A stretch of DNA of 64,000 bases from Oscillospiraceae bacterium (GTDB taxonomy: Bacteria; Bacillota; Clostridia; Oscillospirales; UBA929), in assembly GCA_009777475.1 (NCBI GenBank), contig WRLU01000003.1:32417-96416 (forward strand). Direction: 5' to 3'. Made by a program: the position numbers and the translations under genes. Under the pieces are notes generated by a model. The model saw only the letters and a list, made by a program, of their open reading frames with translations, had not been told where the DNA came from and did no database searches. This document shows positions 53,793 through 62,239 of the stretch, in pieces (position 1 is the first letter of the stretch; each line of letters starts with the position of its first letter).

Positions 53793-56015
53793 CTATACCG
53801 CTGTACGGATAAGCTCCGCGTAGAGTCCCGGCTCGTCTTTCATGTCATTGTGGGTGCCGCGCTGCATGATTTTGCCCTGGTGCATTACAATAATTTCATC
53901 GCAATCACGGATTGTGCTGAGCCTGTGCGCGATTACAATACAGGTGCATCCTCTTCTGCGGATATTATCGTTTACTGCTTGTTCGGTACGAGTATCAAGG
54001 GCACTGGTGGCTTCATCGAGTATCAAAACAGAAGGCTCAATGGCAAGAGCGCGTGAAATCTCCAAACGCTGCCGCTGACCTCCGCTGAAATTTGCACCGC
54101 CTTCACTGACCTCGCTTTTGTATCCGTCATCGCGGCTTGCAATATCATGGTGAATACAGGCATCCTTTGCGCCGCGTACAACATACGCATCGCCCACCGT
54201 TGAATCCCACATTGTGATATTTTCATTCACGCTTCCCTCGAACATACAGATATCTTGGTCAACCACAGCTAATGAGTTATTGATCACATTTCGCGGTAAT
54301 TCATCGCGGTTTACCCCATCGAATAGGATTTCCCCTCCCCATGGACGCTGAATGCCCGCAATAATTTTAGCAACTGTGCTTTTACCGCTGCCCGAAGAGC
54401 CTACCAACGCCACTCTCGAGCCTGGAGTAAGCGTTAAATTAAAGTCTTCAATCAGCGGTTTTTCCAGTACGTTATAACCAAAGCTCAAGTTCTTTACTTC
54501 AATGCGACCCTCTAATTTGCGAAAGGTTGATGGGTCTGCCGACTCTATATCTTCATCGCGTTCAGGATCATTGAATTGGTCTACAGCGTATTTATGCACA
54601 TCGTCAAGCCGCGCCATATCGCCCTTGAGCTGTTTTATTTTCATACCCATGGAGGTAAGCTTTCCAATAGGATTCATAAAATTACCCATCAAGCTCTGAA
54701 AAGCAATCAGGGAGCCTACTGTCATATTTCCATCTAAGATTTGCAGTCCGCCGATACACAAGACCGTAGCTTCAGAGAGCTTCAGCAAAAAGTTAGGCAG
54801 AGCAGATAAAACCTGACCAACTCCCCCCATTTTCTGCTGACCGTTAAGCTGCTTTGCGTGATACCCCGCCCACTTTGAGAAAAAGCCTGATTCAGATCCT
54901 GTTGCCTTGATCGTTTCTATCAAGTACAGGCCGGATACGGATGCTCCAGACAGCTTACCCGAATCCTGCACCAACTTCTTGTTAAGTGCTTCAATCTTAC
55001 CCGATGAATAAACAAAGTATAAAACATTTACAACCGCCAGTCCGAGTGTGAACATCGTAAGCAGCATATTATACTGAGTCATCACAAAAAAATAGAAAAT
55101 CAAAGTAAGAACGCCTATTACGTTCTCTGCTAATTCGCGGGAGAGGAACGCCGCCACGGTGTCGTTGGAGCTTTGCCTCAAACTGATATCACCGGGTGAA
55201 CGTTGCTGGAAAAACAATACCGGCAGCCGCAATATATGCCAAAAAAACTTACTTGCCCCCACTAAAGCAATTTTTGTTTCCATCCGAAGAAGGTAGCGTT
55301 GCTGCAAAGCGGTAAGTGCCGCCTGTATAAGCACCGTAGCTCCCATGCACCATAACAGCGGCTTGAGCCATTCATCCTTGCCCGCTAACAGTAAATCATC
55401 TATGAATATCCGCGAAAACGCAGGGATAACAATGCCCGGAATTACCATCAGCAATCCCACGATTATAAGAAATACAACGCCCGTCTTAACACTGCGGAGC
55501 CGCTTCGCCAAGGATGGGAACATGCCGCTCTTTTGTCCGCCCTTCTCAAACTCTTCGGTCGGCTCAAAGGTAAGTACGACACCCGTAAAAGCGAGATCAA
55601 ATTCTTCATAGGGGATGACCCTGTGACCGCTTGCCGGGTCGTTTATATATGCTTTGCCGTTCTTAAAACCTTCAAATACCACAAAATGATTGAAATTCCA
55701 ATGGATTATCATAGGCGGCTTTAGATCCGCGAGATCGGCGGGTTCCTTACGGAATCCTTTGGCGGTAAAACCTATCTTCATAGCGGCTTTAACGATATTG
55801 CTCGCCTTTACGCCATCCCTTGTTACACCGCATTCCACCCGAAGCTTTTCAAGGGGTATGTATTTCCCATAGTAGGCGCAAATCATAGCAAAAGAGGCCG
55901 CTCCGCACTCCACCATTTCCATTTGTAATATACTTGGTGTGCGAACGCGTGTATTTTTATGCGGACACTTGGGGATATTGCTTTCTTGGTCTATATTGCT
56001 CATATTTGCAGACAC
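53793..56015 (-). CDS. NHLP-type bacteriocin exporter with C39 leader peptidase
   Basis: A 740-residue peptidase/permease/ATPase. The N-terminal C39 domain has the full catalytic set: Cys37 in MVECGAASFAMI, His110 in NFNHFVVFEG and Asp126 in YINDPASG. It should cut the precursors after their AGG. Six membrane spans (about 180-440) precede the ATPase (GSSGSGKSTVAK, FSGGQRQRLEISRAL, VLILDEATSALD). The start is GTG at 56015 after GGGAGAGGCAA; an ATG four codons in is an alternative. Confidence 0.94.
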   Translation of the reverse strand: MSANMSNIDQESNIPKCPHKNTRVRTPSILQMEMVECGAASFAMICAYYGKYIPLEKLRVECGVTRDGVKASNIVKAAMKIGFTAKGFRKEPADLADLKPPMIIHWNFNHFVVFEGFKNGKAYINDPASGHRVIPYEEFDLAFTGVVLTFEPTEEFEKGGQKSGMFPSLAKRLRSVKTGVVFLIIVGLLMVIPGIVIPAFSRIFIDDLLLAGKDEWLKPLLWCMGATVLIQAALTALQQRYLLRMETKIALVGASKFFWHILRLPVLFFQQRSPGDISLRQSSNDTVAAFLSRELAENVIGVLTLIFYFFVMTQYNMLLTMFTLGLAVVNVLYFVYSSGKIEALNKKLVQDSGKLSGASVSGLYLIETIKATGSESGFFSKWAGYHAKQLNGQQKMGGVGQVLSALPNFLLKLSEATVLCIGGLQILDGNMTVGSLIAFQSLMGNFMNPIGKLTSMGMKIKQLKGDMARLDDVHKYAVDQFNDPERDEDIESADPSTFRKLEGRIEVKNLSFGYNVLEKPLIEDFNLTLTPGSRVALVGSSGSGKSTVAKIIAGIQRPWGGEILFDGVNRDELPRNVINNSLAVVDQDICMFEGSVNENITMWDSTVGDAYVVRGAKDACIHHDIASRDDGYKSEVSEGGANFSGGQRQRLEISRALAIEPSVLILDEATSALDTRTEQAVNDNIRRRGCTCIVIAHRLSTIRDCDEIIVMHQGKIMQRGTHNDMKDEPGLYAELIRTAV

Positions 56016-56093
56016 TTGCCTCTCCCACCCTCTCTATATATTGCTCCCCCGATTAAACATGAAACATCCCGGCGGCAAATTTCGTGCGAGCCT

Positions 56094-57902
56094 TCAGCTT
56101 CCTAAGAGCCTCTTGACAAATGGTACAATCATATCGACCGGGCGCTTGCTTGCGACCTTTATTTCACTCATGCAAATAGTGCCGGAGTCAACACCGAAGG
56201 GGGCACCCTTAGGGGTAGACCATTTATAGCCGCTTTCGGTTTCAGGATCGCGCAGCAGCTCAACCTCTACCTCCATAACCGCAGTTTGTTCGCTAAATGC
56301 CTGAACAAGCTGCTGATTTTGCAAAACCAGCATCATATGTTCCTGCGTGACGGCATATGTCGATACCGATTTTACTCTTCCAACCATATAACCGTATTCT
56401 TCACGGTTAACTGTTGTGGGAGATATGTTTACCTCCATGCCTGCCGTTATACGCTTACCGTCAGTTATGGGAACATACATCAAAACACTGCTTGCCTGAC
56501 CGTCACGAGTAATAGTACCGAGGACACTCCCTGGTTGTACATAGTCTAAGCTCTGTATATTTAAACTGGCAATGGTTCCGCTATACTGCGCCTTTATTAC
56601 GCTGTTAAGAGAAAGCTGCAGCTGCAGCTCCTGCAGATTCCGAAGCAGCTCTCGTTCTTTTATCTGCTTGAGATGCGAAAACTGCCCCATAAGCGAGGAT
56701 ATTTGTTCTCCCGTCTGATTATAGCCGCCCCAAAGAAATTTCGTAAAAGTAGAGTTAAGCTGTGAGCTTTGTGTTTTAGCCTGAATAAGCTGCATCCGGT
56801 TATTTTCAAGCTGTGACTGCATTGATGCAAGGCTTGGATCGTAAGCGGGACGGTTTTTCACTTGCTGGTATATGCCAGACAGCTCTTCATCGCTTACCGC
56901 CTTAAACTCTTTGCCGGACATATCAATATATCTGGCACCTGTCATAGTGTCGATATATACAGTTTTTCTTGCGGATTTGCTGGGGAGACCGGAGTATGTA
57001 TTGCCAAGCAAGCTTTCGTAATAATTTGGCAAATAATACTTGCCGTTTTTGTTGTAAACCTCCTCGCCGGAACTGTCCATATAAAAAACGGGGAATGTAC
57101 TTGAATTTCTCTTGTCTGAAAGAATCACATATGCAGCACCAAGCTGATTAGTAACCGTAAATTGATGTGCAGCACTATAATTTCGTCTGTAATAATCCCC
57201 GCGGTCGCTGGTGTAAAAGTCACCGTTTGCCTGAGGCTGCCCGCTCTGCTTTTCGGCGTTTTCGAGTTCAATTTTACGCTGATAACTAAGATGTTCCTCG
57301 TGCTCCTTGATTTGATCCTCTAGTACCTTGATCTGCCTTTCCAGTGCTGTAACCTGCTGAGCTTGCTGCTCACGTTGATTGGAAATATCTTTCTCGTTTT
57401 TCTCCGCCTCATTCTTTTGGGCATCAAACTGAACGCGGGCAGCGCGAATTTGCCCTGCAAGCTGAGCGAATTCTGAATATATTTCAGAATTTAGCGAACC
57501 AATGTTAAATTCTAACGTTTCAATATCAACACCCTTTAAGGCATCAATGTTTTCGCGGCAGCGTTCTATCTGCTGTATCAGCTCATGCTGTGAAACGCGG
57601 GCGATAACCTGACCGCTTTCCACAAAGTCGCCTGCGTATACGCTCACATCGGTAATCTGTCCATCCGTTTGCGCGGTGAAAGTACCCACGCCTTCACCGT
57701 ACATTAAAATGCCGCCTCCGTTTACCTTGTCGGATACGCTCCCCAAAAACCCCCAAAGGGAGGTTGCTATGATTAGAATTGCAAGTGATACACAGGCAAC
57801 CCATCCAACCGGCGAAATAACCGTCAGCTTTTGGTCAAGCTGCTCCGGTGAGGCAAGCCGGTCAAGGGAAACCTTGCGGAAAATTGAATTTTGTTTAGAC
57901 AT
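56094..57902 (-). CDS. NHLM-type bacteriocin secretion protein, HlyD-like adaptor
   Basis: A 602-residue membrane-fusion-type protein with one N-terminal span (about residues 32-55). A biotinyl-lipoyl-like segment follows (GQITDVSVYAGDFVESGQVI), then long coiled coils (about 115-215 and 355-440). A second lipoyl-half is GTIASLNIQSLDYVQPGSVL. The start is the ATG at 57902 with GGGAGGAGG upstream. Between the coils lies a 140-residue insert (YTSDRGDYYRRNYSA region) not typical of short HlyD proteins. It links the two ABC proteins into an export complex. Confidence 0.9.
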   Translation of the reverse strand: MSKQNSIFRKVSLDRLASPEQLDQKLTVISPVGWVACVSLAILIIATSLWGFLGSVSDKVNGGGILMYGEGVGTFTAQTDGQITDVSVYAGDFVESGQVIARVSQHELIQQIERCRENIDALKGVDIETLEFNIGSLNSEIYSEFAQLAGQIRAARVQFDAQKNEAEKNEKDISNQREQQAQQVTALERQIKVLEDQIKEHEEHLSYQRKIELENAEKQSGQPQANGDFYTSDRGDYYRRNYSAAHQFTVTNQLGAAYVILSDKRNSSTFPVFYMDSSGEEVYNKNGKYYLPNYYESLLGNTYSGLPSKSARKTVYIDTMTGARYIDMSGKEFKAVSDEELSGIYQQVKNRPAYDPSLASMQSQLENNRMQLIQAKTQSSQLNSTFTKFLWGGYNQTGEQISSLMGQFSHLKQIKERELLRNLQELQLQLSLNSVIKAQYSGTIASLNIQSLDYVQPGSVLGTITRDGQASSVLMYVPITDGKRITAGMEVNISPTTVNREEYGYMVGRVKSVSTYAVTQEHMMLVLQNQQLVQAFSEQTAVMEVEVELLRDPETESGYKWSTPKGAPFGVDSGTICMSEIKVASKRPVDMIVPFVKRLLGS

Positions 57903-57924
57903 AATCGTTCCTCCTCCCAATAAA

Positions 57925-59055
57925 TCAATCGATATACTCGAATTTATTACCTGCCCATTTTTTCATATAAACAGATTTGCCGACAATTTCATGGTTCTCG
58001 TCAAAGCTTGTAGGGCCGAAAATACTGCCTAAAGAATCGGAGGTACTCAAATATTCGCTCAATTCTTCTGTTGTCTTTAATCCTGTGCTTACTGCTTTGG
58101 CGACAATCATTGCTGAATCGTAACCTTGTATTGCCCATATATCCGGCGATGTCCCATAGCGGTCCATATATCGCTTAACAAACTGTGCAATCCCCTGCGG
58201 GGGGGTCTCACTGTTAGTTATAGAGCTTACTGTAATATCGGATGTTCCCGGGCTTAGGTATCTTGCAAGGGCAGCACTGTCCATGCCGTCACTGCAAATA
58301 ATGCTTCCAGAAAACCCAACCCCTCGAACCTCGTTTATGAAGCCAGCTCCAATTTCTACGTTACCCACTATAAATACTGTATCATAATCAGCGGCACGCC
58401 ACTTTCTCTCCCAAAGTGTAAGTGAATCCTCTATAATCGCGGAGCTTACACGATCAACTACATCTATACCTATTGAGAATGCATAACGCTGAAGCTCTGC
58501 CGACATTTCAAATCCATACACACTGTCTTCATAGTAAATAACAGCTTTTTCTGTGTTTTGAGACTTGGCATAGTCGCACATTTTCTTGCTAATTTGAGTG
58601 TCTGCGGGAATGTTTCGAAAAACATATTCGGATGAGGGTGAGGTTAATGAAGGGACAGAAACCGTGGGGACAATCAATGTTTTCTGCCCTATAGAATAAA
58701 CGCTCGAAATAGGAACACAAATACCTGAATACCAATGTCCCACCACACCGATTACCGAGCTGTCGTTTATGTATTTCCCCGCAAGCTCAACGGCCCTTCC
58801 GAAATCCCCGCCATCATCGTCAATTTGAATAATCAGCTCCGGCTGCATATCCATGGCGGCAATATCTTCGCGTGCAAGCTCTATTCCTCTGATATAATCG
58901 GTGTTTTTCTCTGCGTATTCAAGCGGAACCGGAACGGCTAAAATCTGTGCTGAACGCCTGTGCGTTAAATCACAGGACGCAAGAAATGTCATGCAAAACA
59001 AAACCGTTATGATGCAAGCAAGAACACGGAGACGAATTCGATAACTCGTTTTCAC
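57925..59055 (-). CDS. Orphan branched-chain-amino-acid-type solute-binding lipoprotein
   Basis: A 376-residue type I periplasmic-binding protein of the LivJ class. The signal peptide ends in a lipobox, TFLASC, so the protein is lipid-anchored. The body contains VVGHWYSGICVPISSVY, SPSSEYVFRNIPADTQISKK, VIYYEDSVYGFEM and WAIQGYDSAMIVAKAV. The start is GTG at 59055 behind GGTGGGG. No Liv permease or ATPase genes are present. It may bind the product peptide or a signal for the cluster. Confidence 0.88.
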   Translation of the reverse strand: MKTSYRIRLRVLACIITVLFCMTFLASCDLTHRRSAQILAVPVPLEYAEKNTDYIRGIELAREDIAAMDMQPELIIQIDDDGGDFGRAVELAGKYINDSSVIGVVGHWYSGICVPISSVYSIGQKTLIVPTVSVPSLTSPSSEYVFRNIPADTQISKKMCDYAKSQNTEKAVIYYEDSVYGFEMSAELQRYAFSIGIDVVDRVSSAIIEDSLTLWERKWRAADYDTVFIVGNVEIGAGFINEVRGVGFSGSIICSDGMDSAALARYLSPGTSDITVSSITNSETPPQGIAQFVKRYMDRYGTSPDIWAIQGYDSAMIVAKAVSTGLKTTEELSEYLSTSDSLGSIFGPTSFDENHEIVGKSVYMKKWAGNKFEYID

Positions 59056-59068
59056 TTATAACCCCACC

Positions 59069-59674
59069 TTAACTCAATAATAATTTGCGGTAAATCACGC
59101 CTGTGCATTTGCACCGACCGCCGCACACAATACACTTGTACTGCTTATCGTCATACCAAATATAAGGCACCTCACTATGTACGCAAAACCCATTTTTGAG
59201 AAATATCCGATTCATAGGAACGATATTGCCCAGCCTCCACGCACTGCCCCAAGCTGAAAAAAGCCCATCGCTAACAGCTTTATTCAAGCACGCCTCAAAC
59301 AAATCATCAGCTACTCCCCTTCCGCGAAGCGATTCGTCAACCGCCATTGTTTTCGTATAGCACACCATTCCATCGGAGCTTGAATTTTGCACAAAGGTCT
59401 CCTTGGGCAATTTTATTTTAGAGGCACACAAATCCGCCGTAATATATTGAAAGAAGCAGTAGCCTGAAATTTTGCCGTCTGTAACCGATGAATAGAAAGA
59501 GCCTTGACCTCCCGTAACCTCCTTCAGCCTGTCCTCGTTCATATAACCCTCGCCAAATGATTTGTTGGCAATAAGTGCAACATCCCTTGCGAAAGCCGTA
59601 TCATATGGGACAATAGCCGTGCTTGTTATTTCGGCTTGAGGGGCGGACATACGGTGGACATTATTTTTCGCCAT
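59069..59674 (-). CDS. GNAT-type acetyltransferase with cysteine-rich C terminus
   Basis: A 201-residue protein and the first gene of the RiPP transcript. The acetyl-CoA-binding region is KTMAVDESLRGRGVADDLFE (R-x-x-G-x-G/A type) and the substrate-side beta strand is SAWRLGNIVPMNRIFLKNGF. The last 30 residues hold CIVCGGRCKC, four cysteines that could bind zinc. The start is the ATG at 59674 after AAAGGAG. It could acetylate the core peptide or act in self-protection. Confidence 0.75.
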   Translation of the reverse strand: MAKNNVHRMSAPQAEITSTAIVPYDTAFARDVALIANKSFGEGYMNEDRLKEVTGGQGSFYSSVTDGKISGYCFFQYITADLCASKIKLPKETFVQNSSSDGMVCYTKTMAVDESLRGRGVADDLFEACLNKAVSDGLFSAWGSAWRLGNIVPMNRIFLKNGFCVHSEVPYIWYDDKQYKCIVCGGRCKCTGVIYRKLLLS

Positions 59675-60260
59675 ATAACCGCACTCCTTTCTTACTCTCG
59701 ACACAAATCTGCAAGCAACCGCGCATTCCTCTTGTTGGCCGCGAAAGCTTTCTTTTACGGCCTCTTATATGACCCTCCTGCTCGGTGACCTTATCATAGG
59801 CTTGTGTTGCAGATTTTCAGGTAACTCTAATACTGACACCAATTAATCTAACACAAGCGATCCAACTGTAAAAGTACCATTGGGGGGTATGAAAGTATTT
59901 TAATTACCATGTATGGAGTAAATGGGATAGACAAGGTTTTCTTTATGGCACGAGTATCGCGGGTACGGCGGTATTCGTCAGTATCGGCAATCTCACCGCT
60001 ACCAAATATGCCCTCAACCTCTTTTGCGAAGGCAACCGCTCAGAGGGGTATGACTCCTACTGATCATTCGTTGCGCCGCACACTTTTGTCCCGGTTTTGG
60101 CATAAAAGGCATTCTGACGGCACGAATGACATGATTTTCATGTTTCACTGCATTTCGTGCCACCAGGATGCCTTTTATGCCAAAATCAACACAAACGATT
60201 CTAGATGTGCTATGCTGTAGTCAGCTGAAAAGCAAAAAAAATTTTTAGGAGGTCTTTCCC
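59675..60260. other. Divergent gap between the RiPP cluster and metalloprotease 2, 586 bp
   Basis: The left part should hold the RiPP operon promoter on the minus strand. The best candidate is TTGTGT and TATTAG with an 18-bp spacer near 59828-59857, which is weak and could instead be recognised by the cluster's own ECF sigma. A GGCCG/CGGCC palindrome occurs near 59738-59763. The right part (60011-60260) is the inverted copy of the region upstream of metalloprotease 1. Confidence 0.45.
60095..60185 (+). repeat. Conserved 5' hairpin element, copy 2
   Basis: 32-nt arms at 60095-60126 and 60154-60185 pair with only three mismatches around a 27-nt loop containing ACATGA/TCATGT. It ends 75 bp before the metalloprotease ATG, in the same place as copy 1 at 15978-16066. 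Confidence 0.75.
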
Positions 60261-62099
60261 ATGAAATCTACGTTCAAAATCAATTGCGCAAAATTAAAAC
60301 TCCTAGCGGCTATCCTTGTCCTGTTCCTGCTGCTGGCACTTACCCCCGCACCATTTACATATGCAGCCGATTACAATTTTACTTCTGAGCATTTCATTTA
60401 CCACACAAGCCTCCAAGGGGACGTGACACCTAGTAGAGTTTCGGTGGAAAATTTCAACCTTTTCATGAAACGCTTGGATATGCAATATGAGGTTTTGCGT
60501 GATTTGACAGGTACGGGAATCAGGGGCGGAAAAGTAACACTGACATTTGACACCGGTGGCCCCGGACTGCAATGGGTAACTCCAGGTCAGCCCGAGGTTA
60601 TATATGTAAATAATAATCCTGGTCTCCTGAATGCTGTTGAGGAACACGGTGCTGCCCGTTGGCGTTTTGAAGGTACATCCCACGAAATTGGCCACTTATT
60701 TGGTATGCCGAATGGCCCGGTGCTCCCCTGGAAGAGCTTTGATATTGAGGGTTGGGCAGAGATGCTTGCGTGTATTGCGAGTCATGTGAATATCGCTAAA
60801 CACGGCGGTTTTTATATGTCTGGTGCAAATCAGAGACCAGAGCAATGGGCAACCACATTGCCTCTTGGCACCACTGGCGTTGTCCGTGAGTTTGTGAATC
60901 CATTATTTACCTCAGATCGCCGACCTACAACCTCATCGTGGACGGAAGAATCATTTGAGCGTGGATGGAATATTTTATCCCAAGTCTTCCGAAGCTACCA
61001 CAACGGATATATCCCGAGATACTCTTATAGCGGAGGAACAGAAAGGCAAAGGTTTCGCTTAGACTTTATAGACAGATGTCGCTTCTTTGCTGTGGATGAT
61101 CCAAACACGGAGGCAGAGCCAGGGGACTTGTATGTTAATCTCGGACTGTACAATCTCTTGGTTGATGAGGTCACACGTACCCCTATCGATGGCGGGGGTA
61201 TCATCCCATCACCTACACCAACGCCCTCCCCTGGTGATTCTACTCCCTCACCAACGCCCTCCCCCGGCACATCATCGCCAACTCCTACTCCGACACCAAG
61301 TGCAGCACCGGCTGATTGCAGTGACAACTGCATCAACTACTCTCCCACTGCCGACATTATCGTAACCTCCGACGACACACCAAAAATCAATCTCAGCAAC
61401 GAGACCCTAGACCTAGCCGGGTTTGCAGCCTCCGAGTTCAGTGTTGACGGCGGCGGGAAGTGGAAAGCTGTGAAAGCTGATACATTCGGCGATAAAAAGT
61501 TCGCCAAACTACTCAACAAGGGCATGGCTCTTCACCTAAAAGACGCAGGAGGCAGTACAGTAACCTTCCCGGTAATCAACCCCCGGCCTAAGCCAAAATT
61601 AGCGGCAAACTATGAAATTGCGGCATCCGGCGGGGCGTTCGGTCAATGGGTTCTGGCTGAGAAAAACAGCTCCGCAGCCGTGAAGAGCAACATACAAATC
61701 GGCATTGCCGGACTGAACGACAAAGGCAAACCCGGCAAAGCGGTTGATACAAACGGTTGGGGAAAATTCCAAGCAGACGGCGGTATTTGCGTAAAGCCGA
61801 TCGGGGACAAAAACGGCAAACCTGCTGTGGTGAAAACAACGTATTTCTACAGGACTGCACCATCGGATGTCGATGGGTTTACGCCAGGGGGCAAACCTAA
61901 GAAAATCAAAGCAACAAGTCAACTGAAGCCGACCAAGTATAAGCTAAAAGACGGCAAAATCAAGGTTAAAAAGGGTACAATCGTCAACGGTGCCGCACCT
62001 CTTGCGGATAAAGCTGAAATTGACTTTGTAGCTGGAATGCAGGTCTGGATGGCCGCTACGGCTAAAAAAGCGGCGAGTGCGAAGCAGACAGTGGGGTAA
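60261..62099 (+). CDS. Secreted gluzincin-like metalloprotease 2 with shared C-terminal domain
   Basis: A 612-residue exported paralogue of the protein at 14-16 kb. The signal peptide is about residues 1-36. The zinc motif is SHEIGHLFG, with DIEGWAEML supplying the presumed third ligand. A Pro/Thr/Ser linker (about 315-350) leads to the shared domain (about 353-612, ADIIVTSDDTPKINLSNETL to ASAKQTVG). AGGAGGTCTTTCCC precedes the ATG, identical to the paralogue. The N-terminal catalytic regions have diverged far more than the C-terminal domains. Confidence 0.8.
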   Translation: MKSTFKINCAKLKLLAAILVLFLLLALTPAPFTYAADYNFTSEHFIYHTSLQGDVTPSRVSVENFNLFMKRLDMQYEVLRDLTGTGIRGGKVTLTFDTGGPGLQWVTPGQPEVIYVNNNPGLLNAVEEHGAARWRFEGTSHEIGHLFGMPNGPVLPWKSFDIEGWAEMLACIASHVNIAKHGGFYMSGANQRPEQWATTLPLGTTGVVREFVNPLFTSDRRPTTSSWTEESFERGWNILSQVFRSYHNGYIPRYSYSGGTERQRFRLDFIDRCRFFAVDDPNTEAEPGDLYVNLGLYNLLVDEVTRTPIDGGGIIPSPTPTPSPGDSTPSPTPSPGTSSPTPTPTPSAAPADCSDNCINYSPTADIIVTSDDTPKINLSNETLDLAGFAASEFSVDGGGKWKAVKADTFGDKKFAKLLNKGMALHLKDAGGSTVTFPVINPRPKPKLAANYEIAASGGAFGQWVLAEKNSSAAVKSNIQIGIAGLNDKGKPGKAVDTNGWGKFQADGGICVKPIGDKNGKPAVVKTTYFYRTAPSDVDGFTPGGKPKKIKATSQLKPTKYKLKDGKIKVKKGTIVNGAAPLADKAEIDFVAGMQVWMAATAKKAASAKQTVG

Positions 62100-62239
62100 A
62101 ATTGAACACTGAGGGGCTGTGCTGGAAGGACGTTTTGCGGTTATTCACAGCCCCTGTTCACATCCGCCTAAAATAATGCTTGCATTATTTTAAAGACTAT
62201 GATACCCTACAATGAGTGAGGGAGAGGGGTGTGAGCTCA

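Noticed and set aside
59909..60220. 103-codon plus-strand frame whose C-terminal part also appears as a 5' extension of the 14187 gene
   Set aside because: The similarity is explained by the conserved DNA hairpin and upstream region shared by both loci; there is no ribosome binding site and the true genes start after strong AGGAGG sites.
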